Positions 22,732 to 34,661 of a stretch of DNA of 64,000 nucleotides are shown in pieces. Position 1 is the stretch's first letter; every line of letters begins with the position of its first letter. The notes under the pieces are model-generated. The model saw only the letters and a list, made by a program, of their open reading frames with translations. It was not told where the DNA came from and made no database searches. The stretch is taken from positions 496,001-560,000 of the forward strand of contig JAEQBH010001851.1 of assembly GCA_016808115.1 (NCBI GenBank), given 5' to 3'. The DNA comes from Tetrastigma voinierianum (lineage: Eukaryota; Streptophyta; Magnoliopsida; Vitales; Vitaceae). Made by a program: the position numbers and the translations under genes.

Positions 22732-23509
22732 TTTTATTGTAATTTTATTTTACTATTAGTAGCATTTATTTAATTGTTGTAATAAAACAGCAGACAATGC
22801 TCATTTGAAGTCACATTCAACCATAATGATGGAGGAGTTAGGTGTCTATGCGCAAGTTGGTGGTCAAATCGACATAATGAAGCTGCTTATTACTACCTAG
22901 GAATGACTGTTAATCTTCATATTGGTTTATGGAAATTAATCTAGATTAAGGTCATACTGTGACACGTTTATTATATGCCTGTATGAGATGCTATGTATGA
23001 TGTTACATGAGTATGTGATACTAGATGTATGATGAGCTCTATTAATTGAAAATTAAAATCGATCAAGATCCTCGACATAAAATTTAAAGCCAATATGCCA
23101 TCCATATTTAAACACTTGTCAAACCTTTTATCACCTTAATGTGGGTTCTAATAAAGTAGAAGTACATTAGGTTGCTACTAGTGAGTCAAGATGTGAGTAA
23201 TGGTGCTACCCATATGTTTAAAAATGGTTTAACTTTATTAGGTTATCAAAACGGTTTTGGGCCTAATGACATTAGATGAGATTTAAACATGCCGGGACAT
23301 ATGATGTCAAAATCCCATAAATATCTAAGAGTTGCATGAGATGTAATTGCAAGAGTTACCTACCTAAATAACTTAATTTTAAGTGTCATGCCAAAGTCGA
23401 CTTTAAAGTTGAGTAAAATATGGATCTTAGCTCACTAGATTAATATGATTATTCTCGAGGGTTGTTAATGAAGGATAATTTTTCATAATCAAAATACTTA
23501 TCGAACTTT

Positions 23510-24300
23510 GCATTCATTGTAGATGCACAACACAATAACAACAATCTACTATGTCACCGCGATCACCCTGAGAAGGATAAACTTACTGGGACTAACTTCC
23601 TAGATCGGTTTCAAATTCCGAGAATTATTCTCAAACAAGAAAGGAATCTTTATGTCCCGATGAACTCTTCCCCAAGAACCGTACCGATAATGCTCTTAGA
23701 GTCGAAAAAGAATGTGCTTATGAGAAGCATCATAATGACTCATCATGTCGCATGTCGATGCTAGCTACCATGAGTTCGAACTCATGATCCGAAAATATGG
23801 AAGTATAATATGATCTTCAATCTAAGGAAATGTTCCAAGAATGCTACAAGAAAGGTATGACTACCAAGGCAATCGCATTCTCGCAAGACGGCCGAGGGTG
23901 CTTCGCTTAGTGCTCATGTTCTAAAAAATAAAAGGCTATATTAAGCACCTCGATAGGCTCGGATTTACTGAGCCAAGAGTTGGCAAATCGATTTGATCCC
24001 CGACCACTTCCCCGATAGTTATGGCCAATTTGTCATGAACTATAACATGAATGAAATGGACGAATCTATCTCTGAGCTGCATACGATGCTTAAAATCGCT
24101 GAGTAGAATATTAAATCCAAGCCTGGCCATGTTCTGATGGTTCAAAATAAAAAGGGCTTCAAGAACAAGGGCAAGGGCAAGGGCAAAAGAAAGTCCAATG
24201 CTCAACCCAAACCCAAACCTGAACCCAAGGCTAAAGCCCCAAAGGAGGGTGTTTGTTTCTTTTGCAATGAACCTGGTCATTGGAAGAAACTGCCGTATTA
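23510..24300 (+). pseudogene. right copia copy: gag relic
   Basis: It starts around 23513 with an asparagine-rich string and then DKLTGTNFLDRFQIPRIILK, the conserved gag N-terminal motif of this family. At 24190-24290 it has a lysine-rich stretch followed by GVCFFCNEPGHWKK, a CX2CX4H zinc knuckle whose last cysteine is lost to a small frameshift. Stops interrupt the middle. Confidence 0.8.
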
Positions 24301-24349
24301 GAGATCGAAAGAAGAAGAAGAAGACTCGGTGAGACTAGTTCTTCGTGTA

Positions 24350-24927
24350 TTTATGTTATACTGCATTAATTTTTCCTTCTAGTTCTGGGTATTAGATACT
24401 GATGTGGATCTCATTTGTACAAATGTGCGGTGGACTCAAAAGGAGTAGACAATCGCTAAGGGCGGTTATTCTTACGAGTAGGTAATGGAGCAAAGTTACG
24501 CTTCGTCGTAGGGAAGTTATGAACTCATTTTTGCCCAAAGGCTTTTTGTTGCTTGACAATTGCTATTATGTTCCTACAATGTGTAGGAATATTATTTCGC
24601 TTGTTTGGATAATGATGGTTTTTTCTTTATTATTAAGAATAATAATTGTTCCATTTTTCATAAAGACATGTACCTAGCAAATGCCTATTTACAGGATGGT
24701 CTTTATGTTATGAACCTTCAAAAATCCAACAATTCTCATGTCTATAACATAACTACTAAGAAATTTAAATCCAATGATTTAAATTCAACCTATCTTTGGC
24801 ATTGTCGCCTTGGTCATATAAATGAGAAACGCATCTCAAAACTCCATCAAGTGGACTTTTGAATTCATTTGATTTTGAATCATATGATACATGTGAATCT
24901 TGTCATCGGGTAAGATGACAAAGGACT

Positions 24928-24958
<31 letters not shown>

Positions 24959-25690
24959 TAATACGTGAAAGGGCCAACGACTATTGATCTCATACATACG
25001 CATGTATGTGGACCATTGAGTTCGCATGCTAGAGGAGGTTAAGGTACTTCATTACATTTATCGATGATCAAAGAGATATGGTTATGTCTACTTGATGAGA
25101 CATAAATCAATCATTCAAATGTTCAAATCTTTTCAAAATGAAGTACAAAACCAACTGCAAGATTAACAAAGCGCACTTCAATCCGATCGAGGTGGCTAAT
25201 ATTTGAACCAAGAATTTGATGACCATCTTAGAACTCTCAGGGAATCAATTAATAATTAACTCTTTAACACCACAATGGAATGGTGTGTCTGAGAGGAGGA
25301 ATCAAACTTTATTAGATATGGTTCGGATCTATGATGAGTCCAATGTGATCTTCCATTTACCTGGGGTTATGCACTTGAAACAAATGCTAAGCGCTTCACA
25401 CTAAATCGAAGTTCACCCAAAGCGCAAGCGAAAGACACCATATGAGATGGACTGCAAAGGCCCAGCTTTGTTCTTTTCTTAAGATTCAAAGGGGCTTATG
25501 TAAAACGCCAAGTTTCAAATAAGCCGGAGCCCAAATCGATAAATGTCTTTGTGGATATCTTAAAGAGACTAAGTGATACTTACTTTTTGCAATCCCATAG
25601 AGAACAAAGTGTTTATCGCCTCGGAATTGTGTCTTTCTAGAAAGGGAATTTATTTAAAGGAAATCCAAGAGGGAGTATACAACTCAAGAA
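24350..25690 (+). pseudogene. right copia copy: protease, pre-integrase and integrase relic
   Basis: The frame 24605-24862 reads NAYLQDGLYVMNLQ and later LNSTYLWHCRLGHINEKRIS, with the HCRLGH motif of the GAG-pre-integrase domain, which supplies the His of the integrase zinc site. Next are LIHTHVCGPL-like words near 24985 and WNGVSERRNQTLLDMVR at about 25277-25327, which contains the catalytic Glu region (the GVxERRNRTLLDMVR motif). A run of 27 A (24932-24958) interrupts the zinc-binding segment and is absent from the left arm. Confidence 0.85.
24932..24958. repeat. A27 homopolymer inside the integrase relic
   Basis: A pure A tract of 27 bases follows GACTTATT. The left arm has a short ordinary coding segment at the mirror position (about 20110), so the tract is private to the right arm. 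Confidence 0.85.
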
Positions 25691-25939
25691 GTTCGAGAAC
25701 CATAAGATAACATTGAACTCCGTCGTGATTACTCATAATAACAAACTATTGTCGACACACCTCATATAGCACAAAATTTACGTGAGATCTCGATAGGAGG
25801 CCGCCATGAGCCCGAGAGATATGAATTTCTCAGGATCGATAACCATGATGTATTGTTACGGATCCAAATGAACCCATCACTATCAAGAGGCTATGTTGAT
25901 CCAAAGCCTGAGAAATGGCTAGAGGCCATGAAGTCTCGA

Positions 25940-27410
25940 AATTCAATCCATGTATGATAATCAAAGTATGGGACTCTTTGATCGACCCACCAAGGTACAA
26001 AGACCATCAAGTGCAAATGGGTTTTTAAAAAGAAAATTGGATGGATGGCAAAGTGCATACTTGTCAGCAAGGCACTTGCAAAAGGTTTCTAAACAAACTC
26101 ATGGTATGGGGATTTATGATGAAACTTTTTCACCCGTAGCTATGCTTTAGTCTATCGCACTTTATTGCCATTACGTATATCATGATTATGAGATTTAGAA
26201 ATGATGTTAAAACTGCGTTTCTTAATGGAAACTACTTCGGAGGATGTGTACATGACACAACCTCGAGGGTACAACCTAAGAATTCAGAAGTATGCAAGCC
26301 TAAAGATCCATTTATGGTTTGAAGCAGCCCTCTCAGAGTTGGAATCTTCGCTTTGATGAATCGCCAAAGGGCTCGATTTGTCAAAATGAAGATGAGCCTC
26401 GTGTTTATAAGAAAATTCAATGGAGCCGCAATCAGATTTTCGTCTTTATATGTTGATGACATTTTACTCATTAGAATGATATCCCTACTCACACGTCAAA
26501 TCTGTTGTGAAGTGTTTCTCAACGAAAAGACTTAGGCGGTCGCCATATCCTAGGGATAAAGATCTATAGAGATAGATCTAAGAGGCTGATTGGTCTAAGT
26601 CAAAGTACTTACATAGATAAAGTACTGAAACGGTTCAGTATGCAAGATTCCAAGAGAGGATACTTGCCCATGTCTCATGGTATTACGCTTAGCAAATCTT
26701 AGTGTCCTAACACTAAAGATGAGCGATAGCGGATGAGTAAGATTCCTTATGCCTCAGCTGAATGTGATCAATCATGGGCGCCATGTCAGGTAATTAGACC
26801 GTATGTATCTTATGCTTTAAGCATAACGAGTAGATACCACAGATCCCTGAGAGTCATCGGACGTACCGCCAAGAACATTCTAAGTATCCGGAAGGTCTAA
26901 AGATATGTTCTCGTGTATGGCTGGATTGGAAGATGATCCGTTGTAAATGGTTACACGTATGCAAGCTTCCAATCTAACAAAGATGATTTCCGATCGCAAT
27001 GATATGTGTTTTGTTTAAATGGTGGTGCGCTGAATGGAAAAGTTCAAAGCAAAGCACCGTTGTTTATCTCTATCATCGGTTTAACATTGCAAAGATTCGG
27101 TGCAAAAGAAAGGAATAATTTGGATCAAGAAGTTCATTACCGACCTTGAAGTGGTTCCTAGCATTACAACCTTTCGCTGATGTTTATCATAGACAATAAT
27201 GGTGCTATTGCACGCTGTGCGAAACTCAATCACATCGTTGACCCAAACACATTCTCTAGCATTATCATCTCATTCGAGAAATCAGAGAGGTGACGTTAAG
27301 ATATGCGGTGGTTCCAACATGATAATGTTACATCCATCGAATTAAGCCCTCTCTACCACAAGCAAAGCATGATCGCCATGCCAGTTCATGTGTACGAACG
27401 GGCCTAGCGT
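25940..27410 (+). pseudogene. right copia copy: reverse transcriptase and RNase H relic
   Basis: The RT entry is visible near 26010-26130 (KCKWVFKKKIGWMAKC-like words in mixed frames, then GIYDETFSPVAML, which matches the YDETFSPVAM motif). The active site LYVDDILLI lies at about 26443-26470. The stretch at 26520-26760 matches the post-YVDD segment GIKIYRDRSKRLIGLSQSTY. RNase H follows to the purine tract TATGGGAGAT (27410-27419) but only in fragments. Frameshifts are frequent. Confidence 0.85.
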
Positions 27411-27419
27411 ATGGGAGAT

Positions 27420-28545
27420 TGTTAAGAATAGCGCTTCAGCCCATCATTTTATTACGGTATTAATTATTTACGCACTAATTATTATGATAATTCAGATGTT
27501 TATTATATATAATGTCCTTGAATAATATTATTAATTATTCTAAATGTCCCTAATCTAAGTATCGTTATGGGAATAACAATGAATTAAGATTATTATAAAG
27601 TTTGGATTGATAGTCTATGGATGAATATGTGTATGTAGATACAAATCAAATTTATATCTATTTGTTGAGAACAAATATCGATAATTCGCCCTTGAGATTA
27701 CCACATGGATCAAAGTCATAAGTTAACTTAATAAGCATGTCATTAAATCCTTTGACTTCAGATCGCTTATAGTTCTCAACATAAGGAATATCAGGTTTTG
27801 ATATAATCAAACGCTATCTTTAATCGGATGACTATAAAGGTTATACTTGAACATAATAAGAATTATGCACAGATATGTGTTTCTATTAAAAATGGAATTT
27901 GTCCCTCTTATTATAAGAGAGATATCTCTCGGGTCCCCTCGACACCGAGACCGAGAAATGCATGGCCGTGCTCAAATGAATTGACGGAGATCAATGTCAT
28001 TTGTTTAGTCAATAATCGGGTTTCGAGTAATCAAAGATGTAATCGATATAAGGTTGACTTTGTCCACGCCTTATATTCTATCAAGATATTATGAGACAAA
28101 AGGATTACGCCATTAGCTATATTAAGGTTGTCTCTTTATCATGAGCTTTTCATTTAACTTGGGTAGTCATAATGTCTTTGCTAGAGACCGCTTGCGACTG
28201 TAGGGATCAAAATGTGATTTAAGCCTACCGCTAATGTTAATCGAATCCTATAGGGTCGCATTATTAAGAACGAATAATAACTGCTATGGTTTTTCACTCT
28301 CTCGTAGTAATTTAAAATGATGAGATTATTTTAAATTACAAATAACAATTAGTCGTTATTTAAATTCGAATTTAATTTCGAGAAAGTTTATATTTGTGAA
28401 ACTATATGTTTTTTGTGAATTTAAATTGAAAGATGCTTAAATTTAATTCTAATTTTTGAGAAAGTTTAAATTCGGGAAACGGTTATGTCTTGAACGGTTA
28501 TGTTTTGTGAATTTAAATTGTTATTTAAATTCGAATTTGAAAGGG
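27420..28545 (+). repeat. truncated 3' LTR of the right copia copy
   Basis: It starts TGTTAAGAATAGCGC directly after the purine tract ATGGGAGAT. The sequence matches the left LTR in reverse, for example around AAATTTATATCTATTTGTTG at 27648-27667. At about 28545 it ends abruptly and gypsy LTR sequence begins at ATGTCGG. Confidence 0.75.
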
Positions 28546-29829
28546 TTATGTCGGCTTTTTTTGCAATCACGACCTCGTCTGAGTGTTGTCCATCGGTGTA
28601 GACCTTGCACTTGAAAGGGTTGTCTCATAAAGGGTGAGCCATGCCCAATAGAGAATACCTCTTACAAGGGTTACTCCCCACCTAAATGCACATGCAGTTT
28701 TCACTCAACATTCACATTCACATTCACATTCTAATAAGAACATGCCAATTCTATATGGAATCCTACATGCCATGCCATGAAATGAGATGAGACTTATCAT
28801 GTACCATGCGTCCAAGTCCTCACTGACTTCCTCACACAACGCCTAAGCCCATGTGTGATAAATCGTCATTCTGGATTCTGGATGACATCCACTGATCATT
28901 TTGAAAACAAATTTCATTTGTTTATAAACCAAAAACTTTTTTGATGATACATAACAATGATAATTTTATATTCAAAACCATGCGCCAGGGGTAGCTTAAT
29001 TTTTGTGTCCCATCATGCTCCACAAACCTTTACACTTTTACTACTTCTTCACCGTCGAATTATGTCTGACCATAATTGATGGGTTTTTCACCCGAGGAGG
29101 GATCTATCATTTCTTACCGATACTCGACACATATTTTCTTTACCATTTATTCAATTGTGCAACTCTATGGATGTTGTCCTATTTACCAAACCCACAAAAT
29201 CAAATACCAAATGCAGTGTCGATTTACCAACCATGCACTCACACCCATTTAATACGATGTCCCCGTGCATATGCAATGCAGTATGCCATTGCATGTTATA
29301 TCATGTCACATGCATAATGAATGCTATAACATGGACAACATAATCCACACCACTTACCGGTGTCATGGACAATCACATCACCTGCATATGACTTCCATAT
29401 ATAATTTCATTCATGTCAATATATCATATGAGTATATATCAATATTCACATTCAACATGTCATTCTATGATCAAGAATTGACACACACACAAGCAAGCCA
29501 TGTAATGGCCATTGCACATAACAATTCATCATATATCAACATATTAAAGCACGCACATTGACATCTAAACATGTCACTCTTAGTCAAGCCATGACACACT
29601 CAAACAAGTCACACAATGGCCCCCGAAGCAAGCCACAACAATCACAAACCAGGCCACGAATTGATCCCAAATAGGTCACAAACATAGGGCTCGGACAGTC
29701 ACATGCTTGCCTAGGCGGACCAGAAAGTCCACATTCACTGTCCTTGGGTTTGCCTAAGCGTACATGCCTAGGCGGACCCCTTCGCCTAGGCAAAGAACCA
29801 ACCTTCCATGGGAAGATCCACACCTTCAC
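28546..29829 (-). repeat. 3' LTR of the gypsy element, segment 1
   Basis: It matches 40370-41705 of the intact 5' LTR, for example AATACCTCTTACAA, CACCTAAATGCACATGCA and CCATGGGAAGATCCACACCT. About 370 bp present at the start (plus-strand reading) of the intact LTR are missing here because of the fusion to the copia LTR at 28545. The TTCAC at its end (29825-29829) is the duplication made by the next insertion. Confidence 0.85.
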
Positions 29830-32470
29830 TGATTCGCGTTCAAACCCAGTGGGTGTTCTTAAATCAAACAATATTTATAACCTAACACCTCGTACTGGCG
29901 TAGCATAGCTACTATAGTACAGTGGTTCTAGGATCGTCCACAGAGAAGAGTTTTCTTCGTGTAAATGATTGATAGTGAAGTTTAAATTGGTGAATTCATT
30001 TTGGATGTTGGGTTGTTATAAAAAGAGTGGATTTTTGTGGTGAAAACTAAAAGTAAAGTGAGTTAAAATGTAAAATAGAAATCCTTGAAGTGTTAGGTTA
30101 CTGGGCTTAAGTTCCTATGGCAAATGAGGGTTTCTCGGGTCTTTTCCTCGCATTAGGGATAGTAACATATAGTTACTTCCCAAATCGGATCTTGGTTTAG
30201 ATATAAAACTTAATCTTCAATAACTATCCTTTGAAAATGACATTCACTGTCCATTAATGGTCTTAGTAAGTTAAAAACCTGTCTTCTTGACTCATCTTCC
30301 AATGGTTAATAAATGATAACTAATGAACATCATTGGATCTAGTAATAAGCATCCAATGAAGCTTGAAAGCTTAACAAATACTAACCATTCAAGGTGGCTC
30401 GAAGGACTAAACCTGGGAGGCCAGGAAAGAACATCACTGTGACGCCTAACTGGTGTCTGTCACATCTGCCAACCCATTAGAATCCACAAGCTCATGGCTC
30501 AAGATAACCTGACACGTGCAAAATCGACCACTGGGCCTACACATTATACAAAAAAAAATGTATATTTTATATAAAGAGGTTTCACTCTACATATTGTATT
30601 AAATTGTTACCTAAATAAAAATCAAGGTTTCAGCCTTTAATTTCATAATAAAGAACAAAAATACAAGACAGCCGATTTGGCCATTTTTCTAAAATCTTCC
30701 ATGCACCCATCCCCAAGTGCCTTCATACCCGAAAATATACTCACGACAGATGCCCAGGGCCTCCCCTACTTGCCATTCCCACCCAAGTGCAATGCAATGG
30801 CACACTAAACCTTCAACACATGCAACATATCACTCATGCATATATTAATATAATTAATTCCATACATCATGTTATTCCATTATAACACAATAACATAAAC
30901 TTAGCTCATACGGGTTACACAACCCGACAAATTCATCTTGGAACCGCCACAACATCACACACAAACATGTTATTTTCTCATGGCAATAACACAACACCAC
31001 ACAAATCAAGAATCACACAAACAAATTGGTGGATCAGCCCAAAACACTCTTAGTGATTTTCTTAACCTCTGGCCCAAACTTCTTTATCCAAACCACGGCC
31101 ATCCAAGCAAAGCCTCAACAAATCCCTATCCATTACATAACCCTACTAAAGAGTAAAGCAAGTAGAGAAAAACCCCTACCTTCTCGGAGTTTGTCGAAAC
31201 TCCCCAAACTGTACTCACGAGCCTCGACGTGTAGACCAACTACTACACAAGAGAGCCGACTGGCCCTTGATCGTCGAGATCTTAGAGAGAAGCCAGACTT
31301 TTCTCTCTCTAAACCCCCATCTCCACCCACCGCCCGTCCAACCTAAGAAGAATCCAAGTGGAGAAGATGATGTGTCTTCTCCAAAATTACAAGTTTGCCC
31401 TCATTAGTTGACTTTCTCCAACCCATCTTTACATGTGGCTCACTGTATGCCACGGATCTCCTCCGTGCCACGTGTCCCTCATGAGGACATGCAAATGGTT
31501 GGCATTTGGTCCTCCACGTGGCAGCCTCTAATCCCGCCACTGCATCCCCTTACCTCACATAAAGCCATCCAACTCCATCGCGAAAAACATTTAAATTCGA
31601 CCACCCTAATCCAACGAACACGACGCGGTAGATAGATTTACGAGACGATTCCAACTGAGCCCGTTTGTCATCCGAGATCTGTAGTGGCTCCTGATTCACC
31701 GAAATTACCATTTTACCTTCCTTTGCGAACTGATTTCTCTGGCCTCACAATCAATGAAAGTAAATACTCTACGTTAAAAACATACAGAACCCCTGCTTTT
31801 AACACAGTTCCTTAGGCCCAAAGGTTTCTACTCCGAAGGAAGGAGGGGTTTTAGCCGCCATCCTCCGAAGCCGTCATCCTTAGATGGTGGCTCACTACGA
31901 GAAATGAAAGAAACTGGGAGCTTGTCTTCGACAAGCCTCCCAAACTTCAATAATCAAAAGCTAAAAGATTTTCAAAGATCCCTTACAACGTTTTGTTTTG
32001 GGGATTATATACCACGAAACTCATACAAATTACCAAATTGACAAAAGCAAGAAACTATTACAGAGGGCTAATTTGGGAAGAAAACAAAAAGATGGTGACA
32101 AAAAAGTAAAGAATGGTCAGCGGGCTACTCTCAAGTAGCATGAAAATTTGTGGTTGCGACGTACTCAAGAAGGCGAAATTTCGCAACCCGTGAAATCGGG
32201 CAAGGGCCTTCGCCGCTCTCTCGCTTCTTCCGATTCCGCTCCGCCGGGTTCCCCCACTCTAAGTTCCAATTGATTTCCTCATGCTCGAGTTGGATCTCTA
32301 TCTTCAATATATATAGCGTGTGAAAACTTCAAAAATTGCTATAAAATTGATCAGAAGCATTGCTAGGTCCTTAACGTGCCAACTGGGCCAATTTGGTTGA
32401 TTACTACGCAAAAAGTTCTCAAAACCCACAATGTTAAGAGTATGGAACAACACTATTTGGGTAGTAATCA
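29830..32470. mobile_element. solo LTR A with TTCAC duplication, itself interrupted
   Basis: The insertion begins TGATTCGCG and ends GTAATCA, giving the TG...CA ends of an LTR. It is flanked by TTCAC at 29825-29829 and 32471-32475, and the surrounding gypsy LTR continues exactly across it when compared with the intact copy. Without the nested insert it is about 1.3 kb. A short TGATT/AATCA inverted repeat marks the ends. The orientation is unknown and there is no coding sequence. Confidence 0.75.
30438..31749. mobile_element. solo LTR B nested inside solo LTR A
   Basis: It begins TGTGACGCC and ends CCTCACA, with ATCAC (30433-30437) and ATCAA (31750-31754) on the two sides, a near-duplication. 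The last part (about 31640-31749) resembles the end of the gypsy LTRs in this window (GTTTGTCATCCGAGATCTGT then ATTACCATTTTACC), so it is probably a related gypsy family in the same orientation as the host element. The size is 1312 bp. Confidence 0.6.
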
Positions 32471-32694
32471 TTCACCTAGGCGAAGAAACATTGAGCAGAA
32501 CCCAAAAACCCAATTTTTCTTCGCCAAACAGGCCCTTAAACGAAAAACCCTATTTTCTCGACCCAAAGATGAAAAGTAAGTCAAGGTAGGAAAAATTCCT
32601 TACTTTTAGAAGCTTGATACACGGGTAGGAAGCCTCCTAAACCCAATAACTTTGATTTCCCAAAATCTCCCATCTTGGATCTTCGGCAAAAACT
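32471..32694 (-). repeat. 3' LTR of the gypsy element, segment 2
   Basis: It starts with the second TTCAC copy and continues CCTAGGCGAAG, then AACATTGAGCAGAACCCAAA, matching 41735-41920 of the intact LTR. Confidence 0.85.
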
Positions 32695-33212
32695 TGTCAC
32701 ACCCTTATCCCCGCCATCCCCCCCCCTAGGCGGATGAAGGGGCGCAAAACTATACTGGGACTCATTACTTGCTTTTTAAACATTGGTGGTTCAAAGTCTT
32801 ATAACTAAATCAAAATATCATATACAAAGATACAAAAATAAAACTACCACCATAGTGGTGTTTACAATGTCAATACATACAGTCCTGAGTCCCATTTACA
32901 TACACATATACAAAAACTGTACATTTACATTTACATAATCAGAGCGCAAACCAGGTAGGTGATTGACCTACAAGTGTGTTAGTCCAGCCAGACGCGGAAG
33001 ATCACTGACCCTCTACCTACATGGATTAAAACTCAGAAGGTTTATAGCTTAGTGGAAAACTTATGACTTATACATGTACACATGCATTGATATTCACTTA
33101 CAGTTGACATATAATAATAATAGAAATACAATAGCAGATATCAGAAATTTTCATGAATTCATATAACGAACTTATACACATACTTGTACTTATAGCAAAC
33201 TTATACTTGTTC

Positions 33213-33392
33213 AGATCTCCCGTAGGAGTTACAAAGCTTATACTTGTACGGAGGTACTTGTAGGTACATTAAGAGCAGAACGATGTACATTACTTTACTC
33301 TTAAGATCTCCCATAGGAGTTACAGAGCTTATACTTGTACGGAGGTACCCGTAGGTACATTTAGAGCATAACGATGTACATTACTTTACTCT
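33213..33392. repeat. 91-bp tandem duplication in solo LTR C
   Basis: Two units start AGATCTCCC at 33213 and 33304. Both contain GGAGTTACA, TTATACTTGTACGGAGGTAC and AACGATGTACATTACTTTAC. Confidence 0.85.
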
Positions 33393-33539
33393 ACTTATTC
33401 GCACTCTTATTATATAATCAGCCGACTACCTAGACCAAGAGCACAAGAAATGAGTAGACACAACACAATAAGTACTGGCTGTGACAAGACAAGATCGAGG
33501 TGTCGTGAGCACAAAGCAGAGTGCCGGGCTAATCGACAT

Positions 33540-33650
33540 GGAGTGCCGTCTCACTAATCAGAGAGTACCAAAGTACTAAATGTGCCGAAGCACGTTCAGA
33601 GAGTGCCATCGCACTAATAAGAGAGTACCAAAGTACTATACGTGCCCCGC
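33540..33650. repeat. two-copy repeat of about 60 bp in solo LTR C
   Basis: Both units read GAGTGCC, then CACTAAT and AGAGAGTACCAAAGTACTA followed by GTGCC. They are adjacent and slightly diverged. Confidence 0.75.
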
Positions 33651-34661
33651 CCACGCAATGCAGGTGCCGCGGTCATTCAACATCCCGCCTAGGCATTCTA
33701 CAATTATATGTATTCAGAAACTTATTATATTATCATAGGGGCATTAAGATTGCCAACAAGAAGCTTTGCCTCGGCGGTGAGGTACGATGCGTTTTTCACT
33801 TAGTCTCATTCTTATTTTAACCCCCATTAGTCATTTATTAGGGTTCCTATACTACTTATGGTAATGAATTTGGGGCTTAACAATGCAGTGGTAAAAAATT
33901 AGTCATTGAGACGGAGACGGCACTTTGCCTCTCTGTACCGACCAGAGTTATGCCTAGAAATGGAAGATTTTTCCATTTCTCACCCACAAAACTCAAAATT
34001 ACTCCCTCTAAACTCATGTATATCATAACCCACCATGGAATCCAACTTAAACAACTCCAAAAGTGGGTTAGAACCAATAAAAACCCCCTTTACCCAAGTT
34101 AGGGCTTTTTCCCCAAATCAAAATCACAAAGAGGAAAGTTAGGGTTTGATTTCTTACCTTATCCTCTTCAAATCTTCACTTCTAAGTCGTTTGATCACAA
34201 AGGAGCAATAAAATGGGAAGAAACCCAACCAAAACTTGATCTTCTTCAAGCCCTAGCTCTTCTCCCCTTTTCTCCTCCCTCTCTCCCAAAAACGGGATTT
34301 GCTCAAAATGAGCTCCCTTAGACGACTTTTGGTCTTTAATTCCCTAAATCCCATAAGGCCTTGTTTGGCTTTCTTTAAAAATCTATTTTCCATTTTTCTC
34401 ACTGAAAACTTACTAGCCTCTTAATTTGCACATTCACTTATCATCTAATTGTACATAGACATATCACTTATTTTCATATGACCCTTAGATCTTCATTTTA
34501 CAAATTCCAAATTTGCCATTTTTCACTTATATCTTGTACAAATTATGGTTTTCGAAATTTTCTCACTTAGCAAAATAATAATTGCGAAAAATTTCAAAAT
34601 GCACTTATAATATACCCTAATTATGTTTAAAAACGACTAGAGTGTATTTCGGGGTGTTACA

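Larger units (their letters stand above)
16105..28545. mobile_element. head-to-head pair of Ty1/copia elements forming a long palindrome
   Basis: The left arm (about 16105-22300) carries a copia element on the minus strand and the right arm (about 22732-28545) carries the same family on the plus strand. Mirror positions add up to about 45030-45120 throughout: the polypurine tract at 17628 and 27412, the pre-integrase segment at 20430 and 24600, and the gag leader at 22280 and 22740. Both arms lose similarity at the same place in the leader, just before a unique spacer. Neither arm has a 5' LTR; both have a 3' LTR on the outside. By eye, aligned segments agree at roughly 85-90%. The left outer end is about 16105; the right outer end is cut off by gypsy sequence. 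Confidence 0.85.
32695..34661 (-). mobile_element. solo LTR C (gypsy type)
   Basis: It begins TGTCACACCC and ends GGGGTGTTACA, so the minus strand reads TGTAACACCCCGAAAT at its start, typical of plant gypsy LTRs. It sits inside the gypsy LTR, which resumes at AAATCCCTC. Flanks AAACT (32690-32694) and AAATC (34662-34666) look like a mutated duplication. The size is 1967 bp. It contains tandem repeats at 33213-33392 and 33540-33650. Confidence 0.7.

Noticed and set aside
16105..28545. Assembly fold-back artefact as the cause of the palindrome
   Set aside because: Fold-back or hairpin-read artefacts give almost identical arms. These arms differ clearly in both substitutions and indels, and one has a private A27 tract.
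29003..29871. Several open frames of 60-104 residues on both strands
   Set aside because: They lie inside gypsy LTR sequence that is repeated at 40700-41700 without frame conservation.
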